A DNA stretch of 64,000 nucleotides, from positions 21,122 through 85,121 of the forward strand of contig JBGCEZ010000047.1 of assembly GCA_045106735.1 (NCBI GenBank). Direction: 5' to 3'. This DNA comes from JBGCEZ01 sp045106735. GTDB lineage: Bacteria; Planctomycetota; Phycisphaerae; Phycisphaerales; SM1A02. The notes beneath the pieces were generated by a model, which saw only the letters and a list, made by a program, of their open reading frames with translations, made no database searches and was not told the DNA's origin. Numbering within the stretch: position 1 is the first letter of the stretch; the number at the start of each line of letters is the position of its first letter. Shown here one piece after another: positions 33,793 through 41,218 of this stretch. A program made the translations under genes and the position numbers.

Positions 33793-34004
33793 TTCGATCC
33801 GAGCAACTCGTCTGGACATCCATTCCGGGCATCCATTCCGGGCAGTTGGCCCGGGCGCACGACCGACGACTTCCGCCCGGCCGTCGGGCCCAGAGCCAGC
33901 TTGCCGAGGCCGAACGTGGAGGGTCGATCCCCGCCAGTTGTTCGCCTGCGTCAGTCGGGTTATCGGCTGCAGTCCGCCGGCCGCGATCGCCGATCGAAGC
34001 TCTT

Positions 34005-34877
34005 ATGGACACCTCCCGCACGCTGTTGGTTCACTTTGGCGATTTGCCCTCTCTGGCCGCCGCGTGCGGCATGCCCGATCCGGCCAACGTCGTCCCGTGG
34101 CATCCGGTTGACCACCGTCAGCCGGGAGCGGCCGGACGGCGCCGGGCGGCGGAACGTTCGGCCGAGGCATTCGGCATGCTGCCCGTACTGACCGACGGTT
34201 CGGCATTGCCTTCTGGGCCGGGGCCGATGGGCGGGGCGGTCACGGAGCTCGCACTGCTGGCCCGAGCGGTGGCCACCGCCGCGGCCTCCGGGTGCGGGGC
34301 GGTCCACGTTCCAACCCAGCGTGGACAAGTCGCGCGGGATGTCTTGGAGACGGTCGAGCGGATCGAGACGTTCCTGGACGCCCTCGTGGTCGGCGGTGGG
34401 GCCGTCGACGCGCCGCGGATCGAACTCCCGGTCGTGGATTTGGACGACGACCAGATCGTTGATTTGGTCGCCGCGGCCGGCCGTTCATTCGAAGGAGCGT
34501 GGCCGTGCGACGAAGATCGGCCCGCTCCGTGCGGCCGGTGCCGCGGATGCCGCCGATGGGGCCGGGCGATGGAGCGAGCGGGCGTCCGGTCTCCGTGGTC
34601 GCGGCTGGTTGAGGCCGGGGCGGGCTCCGAACGGGGCGTCGCGGCCGACGATTCCGCGGCCGCCGTCGCGGCGGGGGCAGGGCACGCCGGCGGCCCCGGC
34701 GTCATCGTCGAGCCTCGAGCCGACGCCCAGCCGACTCGGCCCGGCCGATCGATCGCGGGTTTCGTCCGGTCCGGAGCTCCCCGCGGCGAGCATTCGGCCC
34801 CGCATGGGTCGGGTCCGAGTGGATCTGGGCCGCGGGATGCGGGGCAACGGGAATCGAACCCGCGAGGCTCGTCCTGA
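34005..34877 (+). CDS. QueC-like protein lacking the PP-loop
   Basis: This 290-residue protein starts MDTSRTLLVHFGD (ATG 34005). A longer upstream frame runs through a repeat array and is rejected. The second half follows the order of QueC, 7-cyano-7-deazaguanine synthase: GPMGGAVTELALLARAVAT, then IELPVVDLDDDQIVDLV, then a zinc cluster C-x7-C-x2-C-x2-C in WPCDEDRPAPCGRCRGCRRW (about residues 166-180). QueC uses an SGGxDS motif near its N-terminus to bind ATP. Here that position reads FGDLPSLAA, so catalysis by the usual route is unlikely. The C-terminal ~90 residues are low-complexity, and the last codons cross a tRNA-like T-arm on the other strand. Function is unknown. Confidence 0.7.
   Translation: MDTSRTLLVHFGDLPSLAAACGMPDPANVVPWHPVDHRQPGAAGRRRAAERSAEAFGMLPVLTDGSALPSGPGPMGGAVTELALLARAVATAAASGCGAVHVPTQRGQVARDVLETVERIETFLDALVVGGGAVDAPRIELPVVDLDDDQIVDLVAAAGRSFEGAWPCDEDRPAPCGRCRGCRRWGRAMERAGVRSPWSRLVEAGAGSERGVAADDSAAAVAAGAGHAGGPGVIVEPRADAQPTRPGRSIAGFVRSGAPRGEHSAPHGSGPSGSGPRDAGQRESNPRGSS
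34840..34867 (-). other. tRNA-like T-arm and 3' acceptor fragment
   Basis: On the minus strand GCGGG-TTCGATT-CCCGT forms a 5-bp T-stem with the conserved T-loop, followed by TGCCCCG, as at a tRNA 3' end. No matching 5' acceptor strand (CGGGGCA) lies within 100 nt upstream on that strand, and no proper anticodon arm can be drawn. It is a tRNA remnant, an integration-site relic or a chance match. Confidence 0.35.
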
Positions 34878-35061
34878 GGACCGTCTGAACCGCATCAGAT
34901 CCGTCGGCTGGCCGCCGCAGAGCGTTCTTCGCGACGTCCGAGGCGATCGAACGGTGAAATCGGCCGAGCCCCCGCGGGGATTCGGGTGGCTGGGACCGGC
35001 CGGGGCGGGACAAAATCTGCTCTCATCCGACGAGAACCCCGTGGCTGAGGCCGAGGGCGGC

Positions 35062-35089
35062 TTGGCACGGGCCGTGGTCTTGGTATGCT
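35062..35089 (+). promoter_or_regulatory. Promoter of rplU
   Basis: TTGGCA (35062-35067), a 16-nt spacer and TATGCT (35084-35089) make a good sigma-70-type promoter. It would give a leader of ~55 nt before the rplU ATG at 35151. Confidence 0.65.
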
Positions 35090-35108
35090 GCTCGGCTCGA
35101 ATCAGTGC

Positions 35109-35128
35109 CCGCGGGGCGAATCCCGCGG
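35109..35128 (+). promoter_or_regulatory. Leader hairpin of rplU
   Basis: A perfect 7-bp stem CCGCGGG/CCCGCGG with loop GCGAAT lies in the predicted rplU leader, 22 nt before the start codon. Ribosomal protein leaders often bind their own product, but a role here is a guess. Confidence 0.4.
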
Positions 35129-35150
35129 CGATCCATGTGGAGCCGGTTTC

Positions 35151-35465
35151 ATGTACGCCATCTTTGAAGACAGCGGTACCCAGATCAAGGTGTCCGACGG
35201 CGACGTGATCGATATCGATCTGCGTGACGCCGCGGAAGGCCAGTCCCTCACGTTCGACCGCGTCCTGATGGTCGGCGGCTCGGACGGCGATGCCGCCGTC
35301 GGTCGTCCGTACGTCAGCGGCGCCTCGGTAACCGCTGAGGTGCTCTGCGAGCACAAGGCTCGCAAGATCGACGTGATCAAGTTCAAGCGACGCAAGGGCT
35401 ATCGCGTCAAGAACGGACACCGTCAGCGTTACCTGCGGGTTCGCGTGACCGGCATCTCGAGCTGA
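35151..35465 (+). CDS. rplU: 50S ribosomal protein L21
   Basis: This 104-residue protein matches L21 along its length: MYAIFEDSGTQIKV at the start and KIDVIKFKRRKGYRVKNGHR near the end, then YLRVRVTGI. L21 binds 23S rRNA and is part of the large subunit. The ATG at 35151 follows TGGAG at a normal distance. In most bacteria rpmA (L27) follows directly. Here the gene stands alone between a promoter at 35062 and an intrinsic terminator at 35534. Confidence 0.98.
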   Translation: MYAIFEDSGTQIKVSDGDVIDIDLRDAAEGQSLTFDRVLMVGGSDGDAAVGRPYVSGASVTAEVLCEHKARKIDVIKFKRRKGYRVKNGHRQRYLRVRVTGISS

Positions 35466-35533
35466 TCCATCGGTGACGGGAGTGCTTCCGTCGCGCGGTG
35501 AGGTCGTGCGGAGAGATTGTTGACCAATTGAAG

Positions 35534-35562
35534 GCCGTGCCCGGATGTGGGCGCGGCTTTTT
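35534..35562 (+). terminator. Rho-independent terminator of rplU
   Basis: A 9-bp stem GCCGTGCCC/GGGCGCGGC with one G-U pair and loop GGATGT is followed by TTTTT, ~70 nt after the rplU stop. Confidence 0.9.
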
Positions 35563-35630
35563 CTATTCGCTGATCAAGTGTTCGCCGATCCGTCGGTCAC
35601 CGTTCGAGGTAGATCCGGGCGAGGGCCGGC

Positions 35631-36356
35631 TCAGCCACTGGCCGGAGGCGGGCCGGCGACGGGCGGCAGCGGGGCAGGCGGTTCCGGGGCGACGACGGCG
35701 GCTGGCTCGGTGCTGCGAAGCAAGCTTCGAATCCGGCTGACCGCGCCAGCGTCCTCGCGGGCGCCAATACGTGCCGTGAGCCGGGTCGGGCTCAAGGGAT
35801 CCGAGAAACGCTCACTCGCGGCCACGAGTCGAAGCGATGAGTCGGCGACGCCGATGGAAACCGGCCCATCGCCGGGGGTGCCCCGAATGTTCAGGAAGCC
35901 GGCGCCGGCGTAGTGCCCGAGTTGGCCGTCGATGGCGATTGCGTGCCGGATGCTGGCGTTGGTGGCCGACGCATCCATTGGCGTTGAGCCGGCCCGAGGC
36001 GACCAAAGCAAGTCGATCACCAAGACCTGGCCGCGCACCAGTCCGTCTTGGATGAGTGTGTCTATGGGTACGTCCGAGGCGATGAAGACAAGATCGCCCG
36101 TCGGCCCGAGTTCATAGACCGCGTCGGTGAATTGCGTGTTCAAGACGCCCGCCCGGCCGCCAATGCCGGCGGATTGCATCGAGCCAGGGCCACCGAATCC
36201 CGCCCCGCGTCCTTGGCATCCCGACAGTGAGGCCGCGGCGACGCACGCGCCGATCGCGAGTCCGATCGCCCGGCCAAAGCGGCCTCTCCGGCGGCGGGCC
36301 GCGGAGCATTCAACCGGCCGGGCGGTGGACGCCTGGCCAGAGCAGCACTCAGGCAT
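35631..36356 (-). CDS. Putative lipoprotein of unknown function
   Basis: This 241-residue protein has a basic n-region, a hydrophobic stretch (AIGLAIGACVAAASLSG) and a lipobox LSGC-Q (Cys near residue 47), so lipid anchoring is expected. The n-region is long if ATG 36356 is used. That start overlaps the amidohydrolase stop by 8 nt and fits coupling. The mature part contains AVYELGPTGDLVFIASDVPID and ends in a Pro/Ala tail (PPAPLPPVAGPPPASG). I recognise no domain. Co-transcription with the amidohydrolase is likely. Confidence 0.75.
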   Translation of the reverse strand: MPECCSGQASTARPVECSAARRRRGRFGRAIGLAIGACVAAASLSGCQGRGAGFGGPGSMQSAGIGGRAGVLNTQFTDAVYELGPTGDLVFIASDVPIDTLIQDGLVRGQVLVIDLLWSPRAGSTPMDASATNASIRHAIAIDGQLGHYAGAGFLNIRGTPGDGPVSIGVADSSLRLVAASERFSDPLSPTRLTARIGAREDAGAVSRIRSLLRSTEPAAVVAPEPPAPLPPVAGPPPASG

Positions 36357-37308
36357 CCGTCACCGTCCGCGAGTCGCGCCCGGTCTGCATCGGCCGTCCG
36401 CCGGCGCGCGGCGTTCCCGGGCGGATGGCGGCGCCCATGCCGGAGGCCGCGCCTTCGAGACCCAGGCACCCAAGCACATCGCGCTCGACGATGCCGTTGA
36501 CCAGTTGACGAGGCACCGCTGGGAGCGTCGTGCCCTGCGTGAGGGCGCCAAGGCTGTAGAGCGTCTCGATCGCCCGGGCGGGCGACTCGAACGGAAAGCC
36601 CGAACCGAAGAACAGTTTGCTCATCACGCCTTCACTTCGGGCCGCGAGCAGGGCGTTGTACAGATTCCACGAGTGGCTCACGACGCCGGAGATTTCGGCG
36701 AAGACGTTCTCGTGCTTGGCCACCAGCAGCAGCGTCTCGTCGATCCACGGGCGACCGAGCTGGCCCATCACCAGCTTCAGCTCAGGGAAGCCGCGGGCCA
36801 CTTCGTCCCAGAGCATTGGGCGGGCAAACTCAAGCCGGGTCGACGCCGACGGCGGCGGGGGCATGGTCACGAACACGGGCATCGACAGGGCGAGGGCCCG
36901 TTCGTAGACGAGCATGGCCCGGGAGTGGGCTGGATGGAAGCCCTGACACGCCGGCGAAACGTTGATCGCTTGCAGTCCGAGATCGGCGGCGCGGTCGAGG
37001 CGATCCATGGCGTCATCGGCCAGTGGATCGATTCCCGCGACCCCGATGCGGCCCGGCTGGCGTCGGCAGCATTCGGCGATCCATTCGTCGGGCACGGACG
37101 CGCCAAGACGCGTGGACGTGAAGCCCATGACGAATGCGGTATCGACGCAGTGCATCTCACGCTCGAGCGCGGCGAGACTCGCATCAACCCGCGAGCCGTG
37201 GTCGGCCTCGTAGCGGAGGAGGGAGTCTGCAACTTCCCGGCCGAGCTGTTCAGGGCTCGACCAGACACGTGTATTCAGATCGATGATCATCGGAAAAGCC
37301 GACTCCAT
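36349..37308 (-). CDS. Amidohydrolase-family (PF04909 type) metal-dependent hydrolase
   Basis: This ~319-residue TIM-barrel protein starts at ATG 37308 (MESAFPM), with GAGG 5 nt upstream. An ATG 6 codons later (MIIDLN) is the alternative. A much longer open frame upstream has no family likeness. It resembles amidohydrolase-2 decarboxylases and hydrolases: an N-terminal IDLNTRVW in place of the usual D-x-H-x-H, then GVAGIDPLADDAMDRLDRAADLG, NVSPACQGFHP, LVMGQLGRPWIDETL, VFAEISGV and LFFGSGFPFESP (the usual GSDxP is GSGFP). Several metal ligands thus seem changed, so activity is uncertain. The lipoprotein gene overlaps its 3' end. Confidence 0.75.
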   Translation of the reverse strand: MESAFPMIIDLNTRVWSSPEQLGREVADSLLRYEADHGSRVDASLAALEREMHCVDTAFVMGFTSTRLGASVPDEWIAECCRRQPGRIGVAGIDPLADDAMDRLDRAADLGLQAINVSPACQGFHPAHSRAMLVYERALALSMPVFVTMPPPPSASTRLEFARPMLWDEVARGFPELKLVMGQLGRPWIDETLLLVAKHENVFAEISGVVSHSWNLYNALLAARSEGVMSKLFFGSGFPFESPARAIETLYSLGALTQGTTLPAVPRQLVNGIVERDVLGCLGLEGAASGMGAAIRPGTPRAGGRPMQTGRDSRTVTDA

Positions 37309-37513
37309 GCCTCGGGCATGCCGCGCCACCCGCATCCATGCAGGCATCCGTGGTTCGCAGCCCAGATTGTAACCGTTTCGCCGACGAAACCCCGAAAACG
37401 AAGACAGAGAGCCGTCACGTTTGGGTTGTGGTCGGATGATTGTTCGCAAGATCCTGCGCGTCAGCGTCCTGGTGAACGCCCCAATAAGTGCTCCGGCCAA
37501 CATGCTGGCCCAT

Positions 37514-37570
37514 GATCCGTCCAGTGGCCCGTCCAGTGATCCGTCCAGTGACCCGTCCAGAGTTCCGTCC
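37514..37570. repeat. CCGTCCAGTGRY 12-nt tandem array
   Basis: Four to five 12-nt units (ccgtccagtggc, ccgtccagtgat, ccgtccagtgac, ccgtccagagtt) lie in the 402-nt gap between the divergent amidohydrolase and menG genes. Apart from the -10-like box at 37699, nothing else stands out in the gap. Confidence 0.85.
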
Positions 37571-37698
37571 GCTGGTCGGGCCACGGCCCTCGCCGGAGAA
37601 CCGACCGAAGGCCGCGAAACGGGGCTCTGCTCAAGCTCCCGAACCAAGGCCACGTCCCGACGACCCCTCCCGAGCCGCCTTCCGCGTGGCGAGCGGCA

Positions 37699-37704
37699 TA
37701 CGAT
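37699..37704 (+). promoter_or_regulatory. TACGAT -10-like box, predicted leaderless start of menG
   Basis: TACGAT is followed by 6 nt and the GTG at 37711. The same arrangement precedes the ECF sigma gene (39698-39703). Confidence 0.5.
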
Positions 37705-37710
37705 CGCGAC

Positions 37711-38526
37711 GTGAACGACACGCCACCCCCCATTCCGCCTTCCAACGTTTCGTCGTCTGCCGCCGATCAATCGGCCGCGTGGAACGACGAGACCTTGGCC
37801 GCCGATCCGCATGCGCGTGACGACAAGCCGGAACGTGTTCGGTCGATGTTTGGTGCGATCGCGTCGGCCTACGACCTCAACAACCGGCTGCACTCCTTTG
37901 GTCTCGATCAGCGGTGGCGCAAGGCCGTGGTCAAAGCGTGCGCGGTGCGCCCGGACGACCGCGTGTTGGATGTTGCGTGCGGGACCGGCGATCTGACGGA
38001 AGCGTTCGCCCGGGCGCGACCGACCGAAGTGGTTGGCGTCGACTTCACCCCTGGCATGCTGGACATCGCGCGGCGCAAGATCAACCGGCGCACGCCCCGC
38101 GAGGGGCAGCCCGTGCCGACGTATCACGAAGGCGATGCCACGGACCTCCAGTTCTCGGACGAACGCTTCACGATCGTGTCGATCGCCTTCGGCATTCGCA
38201 ATGTTGGCGAGCCGGCGCGAGCCCTGTCGGAGTTTCGTCGGGTGCTTGCACCGGGCGGACGACTCGCGGTGCTCGAGTTTGCCGAGCCAACGAATCCAAT
38301 GGTGCGCTTCGGGCACGACCTTTGGACCCGCCGAATCATGCCGCATACGGCGTCATTGATCGCTGGCGACCGCAGTGGTGCGTACCACTATCTGCCGAAG
38401 AGCGTTGAGACGTTTCTGGATCCGGCGGCCCTTGTTGCCGCAATCCGCGCGGCAGGCTTTGCCGAGCCGGTCTTGCGTCGTCTCACCTTCGGCACGTGCG
38501 TCGCGTACGTGGCCGAAGTGAGCTGA
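37711..38526 (+). CDS. menG: Demethylmenaquinone methyltransferase (UbiE/MenG)
   Basis: This 271-residue SAM-dependent methylase has motif I VLDVACGTGDLTEAF, VVGVDFTPGMLDIARRK, GDATDLQF, IVSIAFGIRNVGEPARALSEFRRVLAPGGRL and YHYLPKSVETF, all hallmarks of UbiE/MenG. It methylates demethylmenaquinone in the last step of menaquinone synthesis. With mqnA at 23213 it shows that the organism makes menaquinone by the futalosine route, so menG is a better name than ubiE. The N-terminal ~40 residues are Ser/Pro-rich and not conserved. The GTG start is supported by the -10-like box 6 nt upstream. Confidence 0.95.
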   Translation: MNDTPPPIPPSNVSSSAADQSAAWNDETLAADPHARDDKPERVRSMFGAIASAYDLNNRLHSFGLDQRWRKAVVKACAVRPDDRVLDVACGTGDLTEAFARARPTEVVGVDFTPGMLDIARRKINRRTPREGQPVPTYHEGDATDLQFSDERFTIVSIAFGIRNVGEPARALSEFRRVLAPGGRLAVLEFAEPTNPMVRFGHDLWTRRIMPHTASLIAGDRSGAYHYLPKSVETFLDPAALVAAIRAAGFAEPVLRRLTFGTCVAYVAEVS

Positions 38527-38806
38527 TCAAGACGCCCGACCGCGCAGCTTTCGCCCCCCGTCAATCCGGCCGCGGCGCATGGCAGTCCAGTCCGATATGG
38601 GAAATGTGCGCTCGACGCGCATAGGCACTCATGTCAAGAAGGCCAAACACTCGAAAACCATAGTGACGGAACGAACGCTCGTCGGAGGCACGAGCACATG
38701 CAATGGAGTGCGGACGAACCGAACGTGGTGGACCCCGGAGTGAACGCGGCTGGAAGCTGCGCCCTCGGGCTCGCTCGCTCGTCCTGATCGCCTCGGAGTG
38801 ACGACC

Positions 38807-39520
38807 ATGAATCTTGAAATCATCAGTGAGCGTCTGCTGCACGCTCTCGTCTCGGGCCAACGGGCTCGAGTCCGCAGCATCGTGTCGGAGTGCATTGCCT
38901 CGGGAATGTCGGCCGACGAAATTGGAACCGAGTTGGTGTGGGAAGTCTTGCAACACGTCTCGGAACTGCATCGCCAGGACCAGCTTTCGAACCTGGGTTA
39001 CAACTATGCGACCCGCCTGATCCGCTCGGTCATCAATCAGATTCAGGCCGGTTACCCGCGGTCGGAATCGCGTGACCATCGGGTCCTGGTCTTCACCGGC
39101 ATCGAGCACGCCGACGAAATCGGCGGCACCATCGTCAGCGATCTGCTGGAGTCGGAGGGCTACGAAGTCTTCTTTGGTGCCGGCGGAATCAGCCGCGACG
39201 AAATCCTGGCCGAGGTTGGCCAGCGTTCGCCCGGCACCTTGCTGCTCTTCGCGTCGTCCGCCTCGGACGCCCCGGAGATCCGGCAGATGATCGATCTGAT
39301 TCGGGATGTGGGCGCCTATCCCGACATGCAGATCGTCGTCGGCGGCGGCGTCTTCAATCGGGCAGAAGGCCTGGCCGAAGAAATCGGGGCCGATGCGTGG
39401 GCCCGCGAGCCGCGCGAAGTCGTCGAGATCCTCGAATTCGACGGCGAACGTCGGGCGTCGGCGGACCAGCGAACGGTCGGGGCCAAGCGCCGCCCCGTGC
39501 CGACGTCAAAGGTGGCCTGA
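38807..39520 (+). CDS. Cobalamin-binding-domain-like regulatory protein
   Basis: This 237-residue protein starts at ATG 38807 with GGAG 8 nt upstream (a GTG at 38798 is the alternative). The N-terminal half is a helical cap (IISERLLHALVSGQRARV) of the kind found before B12-binding domains. The C-terminal half has the Rossmann-like B12 fold: VLVFTGIEHADEIGGTIVSD, LLESEGYEVFFGAGGISRDE, LLLFASSASDAPEI and QIVVGGGVFNRAEGLAEEIGADAWA. The cobalt-ligating D-x-H-x-x-G motif is altered to E-H-A-D-E-I-G, so cobalamin binding is doubtful. It could sense light, B12 or another ligand. The ECF sigma gene follows on the same strand after ~190 nt. Confidence 0.75.
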   Translation: MNLEIISERLLHALVSGQRARVRSIVSECIASGMSADEIGTELVWEVLQHVSELHRQDQLSNLGYNYATRLIRSVINQIQAGYPRSESRDHRVLVFTGIEHADEIGGTIVSDLLESEGYEVFFGAGGISRDEILAEVGQRSPGTLLLFASSASDAPEIRQMIDLIRDVGAYPDMQIVVGGGVFNRAEGLAEEIGADAWAREPREVVEILEFDGERRASADQRTVGAKRRPVPTSKVA

Positions 39521-39697
39521 CCTCCACCTTCCACGCTCCCCCGGCTCGCCGGGATCAGGAGCGCACCAGCACCACCGCCTGCGGGCCTCGGGGCGCCGGC
39601 CGTCCCGAGGCTCGCTCTTGCGCTGATTCCGAATGAAACCCGAACGCGGAGTCGGAATTCTCGCCGATCGATGGCAACGTGGGCGGGGACCCACCGG

Positions 39698-39703
39698 TAC
39701 GAT
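39698..39703 (+). promoter_or_regulatory. TACGAT -10-like box, predicted leaderless start of the ECF sigma gene
   Basis: TACGAT is followed by 6 nt (CAGAGC) and then GTG at 39710. The hexamer, spacing and start codon match those of menG. Confidence 0.5.
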
Positions 39704-39709
39704 CAGAGC

Positions 39710-40294
39710 GTGACACGAGAAGCCGAACAAGAACTGATCCGCCGCGCCTGCTTGGGCGACGGCGATGCCATGGCCGAGTTGGTGTCCGCGCACCAAGACG
39801 GTTTGTACGCCTTCATGCTTCGCATGAGCGGGCGGCCCCACATTGCCGAGGACATCGTCCAAGAGGCATTTGTCCGGGTGCTGCGGAATATCGAGCGGTT
39901 TGATACCCGTTTCCGATTCTCGACCTGGGTCTTCACGATCGCCAAGCGGCTGTACGTGAACGCCATGCAGAAGCACCGTCCGGTCTACGACACCGACACG
40001 GTCAGTGCGTCGCGCGGGCGGGCCACCACACCGGGGCGGCAGACGGCCCGGACGGAGACGATGGACAACATGCGTGGGGTTCTCGACAACGCCCTCGGTT
40101 GTCTGAACGAACAGCAACGTGAAATCATCCTGCTCTTCCACCAGCAGAACTGGCCCATCACCGACATCGCGGTGTATCTCGACATGCCCGAGGGCACGGT
40201 CAAGAGCCATCTCCACCGGGCGCGGAAGCGCATGAAGAAGCACATCGAAGGAGACGCGGTCATGCAGGCTCGCGTCGCCGAGGTCTGGAACTGA
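39710..40294 (+). CDS. ECF-type RNA polymerase sigma factor
   Basis: This ~194-residue sigma factor carries region 2 (LIRRACLGDGDAMAELV, DIVQEAFVRVLRNIERF, FRFSTWVFTIAKRLYVNAM) and region 4 (LNEQQREIILLFHQQNWPITD, then EGTVKSHLHRARKRMKK). I chose GTG 39710 because the conserved part starts right after it and a -10-like TACGAT sits 6 nt upstream. An in-frame ATG at 39671 would add 13 residues. The gene begins a run with a membrane protein 3 nt downstream, which is probably its regulator, and a secreted protein after that. The stimulus is unknown. Confidence 0.93.
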   Translation: MTREAEQELIRRACLGDGDAMAELVSAHQDGLYAFMLRMSGRPHIAEDIVQEAFVRVLRNIERFDTRFRFSTWVFTIAKRLYVNAMQKHRPVYDTDTVSASRGRATTPGRQTARTETMDNMRGVLDNALGCLNEQQREIILLFHQQNWPITDIAVYLDMPEGTVKSHLHRARKRMKKHIEGDAVMQARVAEVWN

Positions 40295-40297
40295 CGC

Positions 40298-41218
40298 ATG
40301 TGGTCGGGACACAACGAGTTCGAGAAGGCCGATGACCTGGACACCCTGCTTGGGGTGGAACTGGGGCAGGTCGATCGCGCACCCACCGACCTCACCGCTC
40401 GCGTGATGGGCGAGATGGGTTACCGCCCGGTCACCGGAGCCGAATGGCGCCGTCGTCATCGTTCACGTATCGCCTGGCGCGGCTTGGTCGCGGCGGGGGT
40501 TGGCGTGGTGCTCGCCGTGAGCGGGTCGGTGCTGCATCTCACGCGCGGCGATGTCGCGCCGGAGGTTCCGTTGGACGCGGCCATCGCCGCTGACTTCGAT
40601 GCGGTTCGTTCGTCGGTCCTGGATTCATTCGCGCAACTCGCCCCCGATCCGTCGGCCAGCGAGCAGGGAGCGGCCGGCATCGACGCGGATCGTCGAATTG
40701 ATCCGCTGTCGGCTGGACGTGCGGCCGGCGATGAGGCCGAGTCGCTGGGTCGTTTGGACCGCGTGCGTCGTCCGAGTGCGGTGGATGCTGCATTGGCTCG
40801 GGTGTTCGATGGCCAAAGCCAAAGCCAACCCCAAAGCCAACCCCAAAGCCAGAACCAGAATCAGGCCGGCGCGTCTGCGGACCGCACCGTGTCGACGCAA
40901 TCACCGCGATCTTGGGGGCCGCCGATCGACTTCGTACCGAGTCTTCGGGTGGGGCCCTCGCAGTTTCCCAGTGGACGATCGATCGATCCTGCGGCGGAAG
41001 TCAACGGACCACCGTGGCTGAACGGTTCTTCGTCGCCGGCACCCGCGAATGGTGACGTGACCGATCGTCCGTCGAACGAACTGCCGGACGCCGCCGATCG
41101 CGCCACGCTCGGACCGCTGACCGATGCCCGGTCATCGTCGCCAGCGACGCCGAGCGTCCCTGCGGTCGACACCCTCACGCACCAGACTCGCTGGATGGCG
41201 CGGATCGTGGCCAGCTGA
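40298..41218 (+). CDS. Single-pass membrane protein, probable regulator of the ECF sigma factor
   Basis: This 306-residue protein begins 3 nt after the sigma stop codon. Residues ~1-55 are cytoplasmic and charged (ADDLDTLLGVELGQVDRAP), residues ~62-82 form one membrane helix (GLVAAGVGVVLAVSGSVL), and the rest is extracytoplasmic and low-complexity, with a QSQSQPQSQ run (nt 40818-40862). Position and topology fit an anti-sigma factor, but the zinc anti-sigma motif H-x3-C-x2-C is absent. The role is inferred from context only. The stop overlaps the next ATG (TGATG). Confidence 0.7.
   Translation: MWSGHNEFEKADDLDTLLGVELGQVDRAPTDLTARVMGEMGYRPVTGAEWRRRHRSRIAWRGLVAAGVGVVLAVSGSVLHLTRGDVAPEVPLDAAIAADFDAVRSSVLDSFAQLAPDPSASEQGAAGIDADRRIDPLSAGRAAGDEAESLGRLDRVRRPSAVDAALARVFDGQSQSQPQSQPQSQNQNQAGASADRTVSTQSPRSWGPPIDFVPSLRVGPSQFPSGRSIDPAAEVNGPPWLNGSSSPAPANGDVTDRPSNELPDAADRATLGPLTDARSSSPATPSVPAVDTLTHQTRWMARIVAS

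Noticed and set aside
33663..34004. N-terminal extension of the QueC-like protein
   Set aside because: It reads through a 12-13-nt tandem array (GTGRWDWPLGL-type sequence) and has no conserved content before MDTSRTLL.
34840..34930. Complete tRNA or tmRNA on the minus strand
   Set aside because: The T-arm and 3' tail are good, but no 5' acceptor strand or anticodon arm fits within the expected length.
37309..38346. Long N-terminal extension of the amidohydrolase on the minus strand
   Set aside because: It is antisense to menG and crosses a tandem array. The conserved protein begins at 37308 or 37290.
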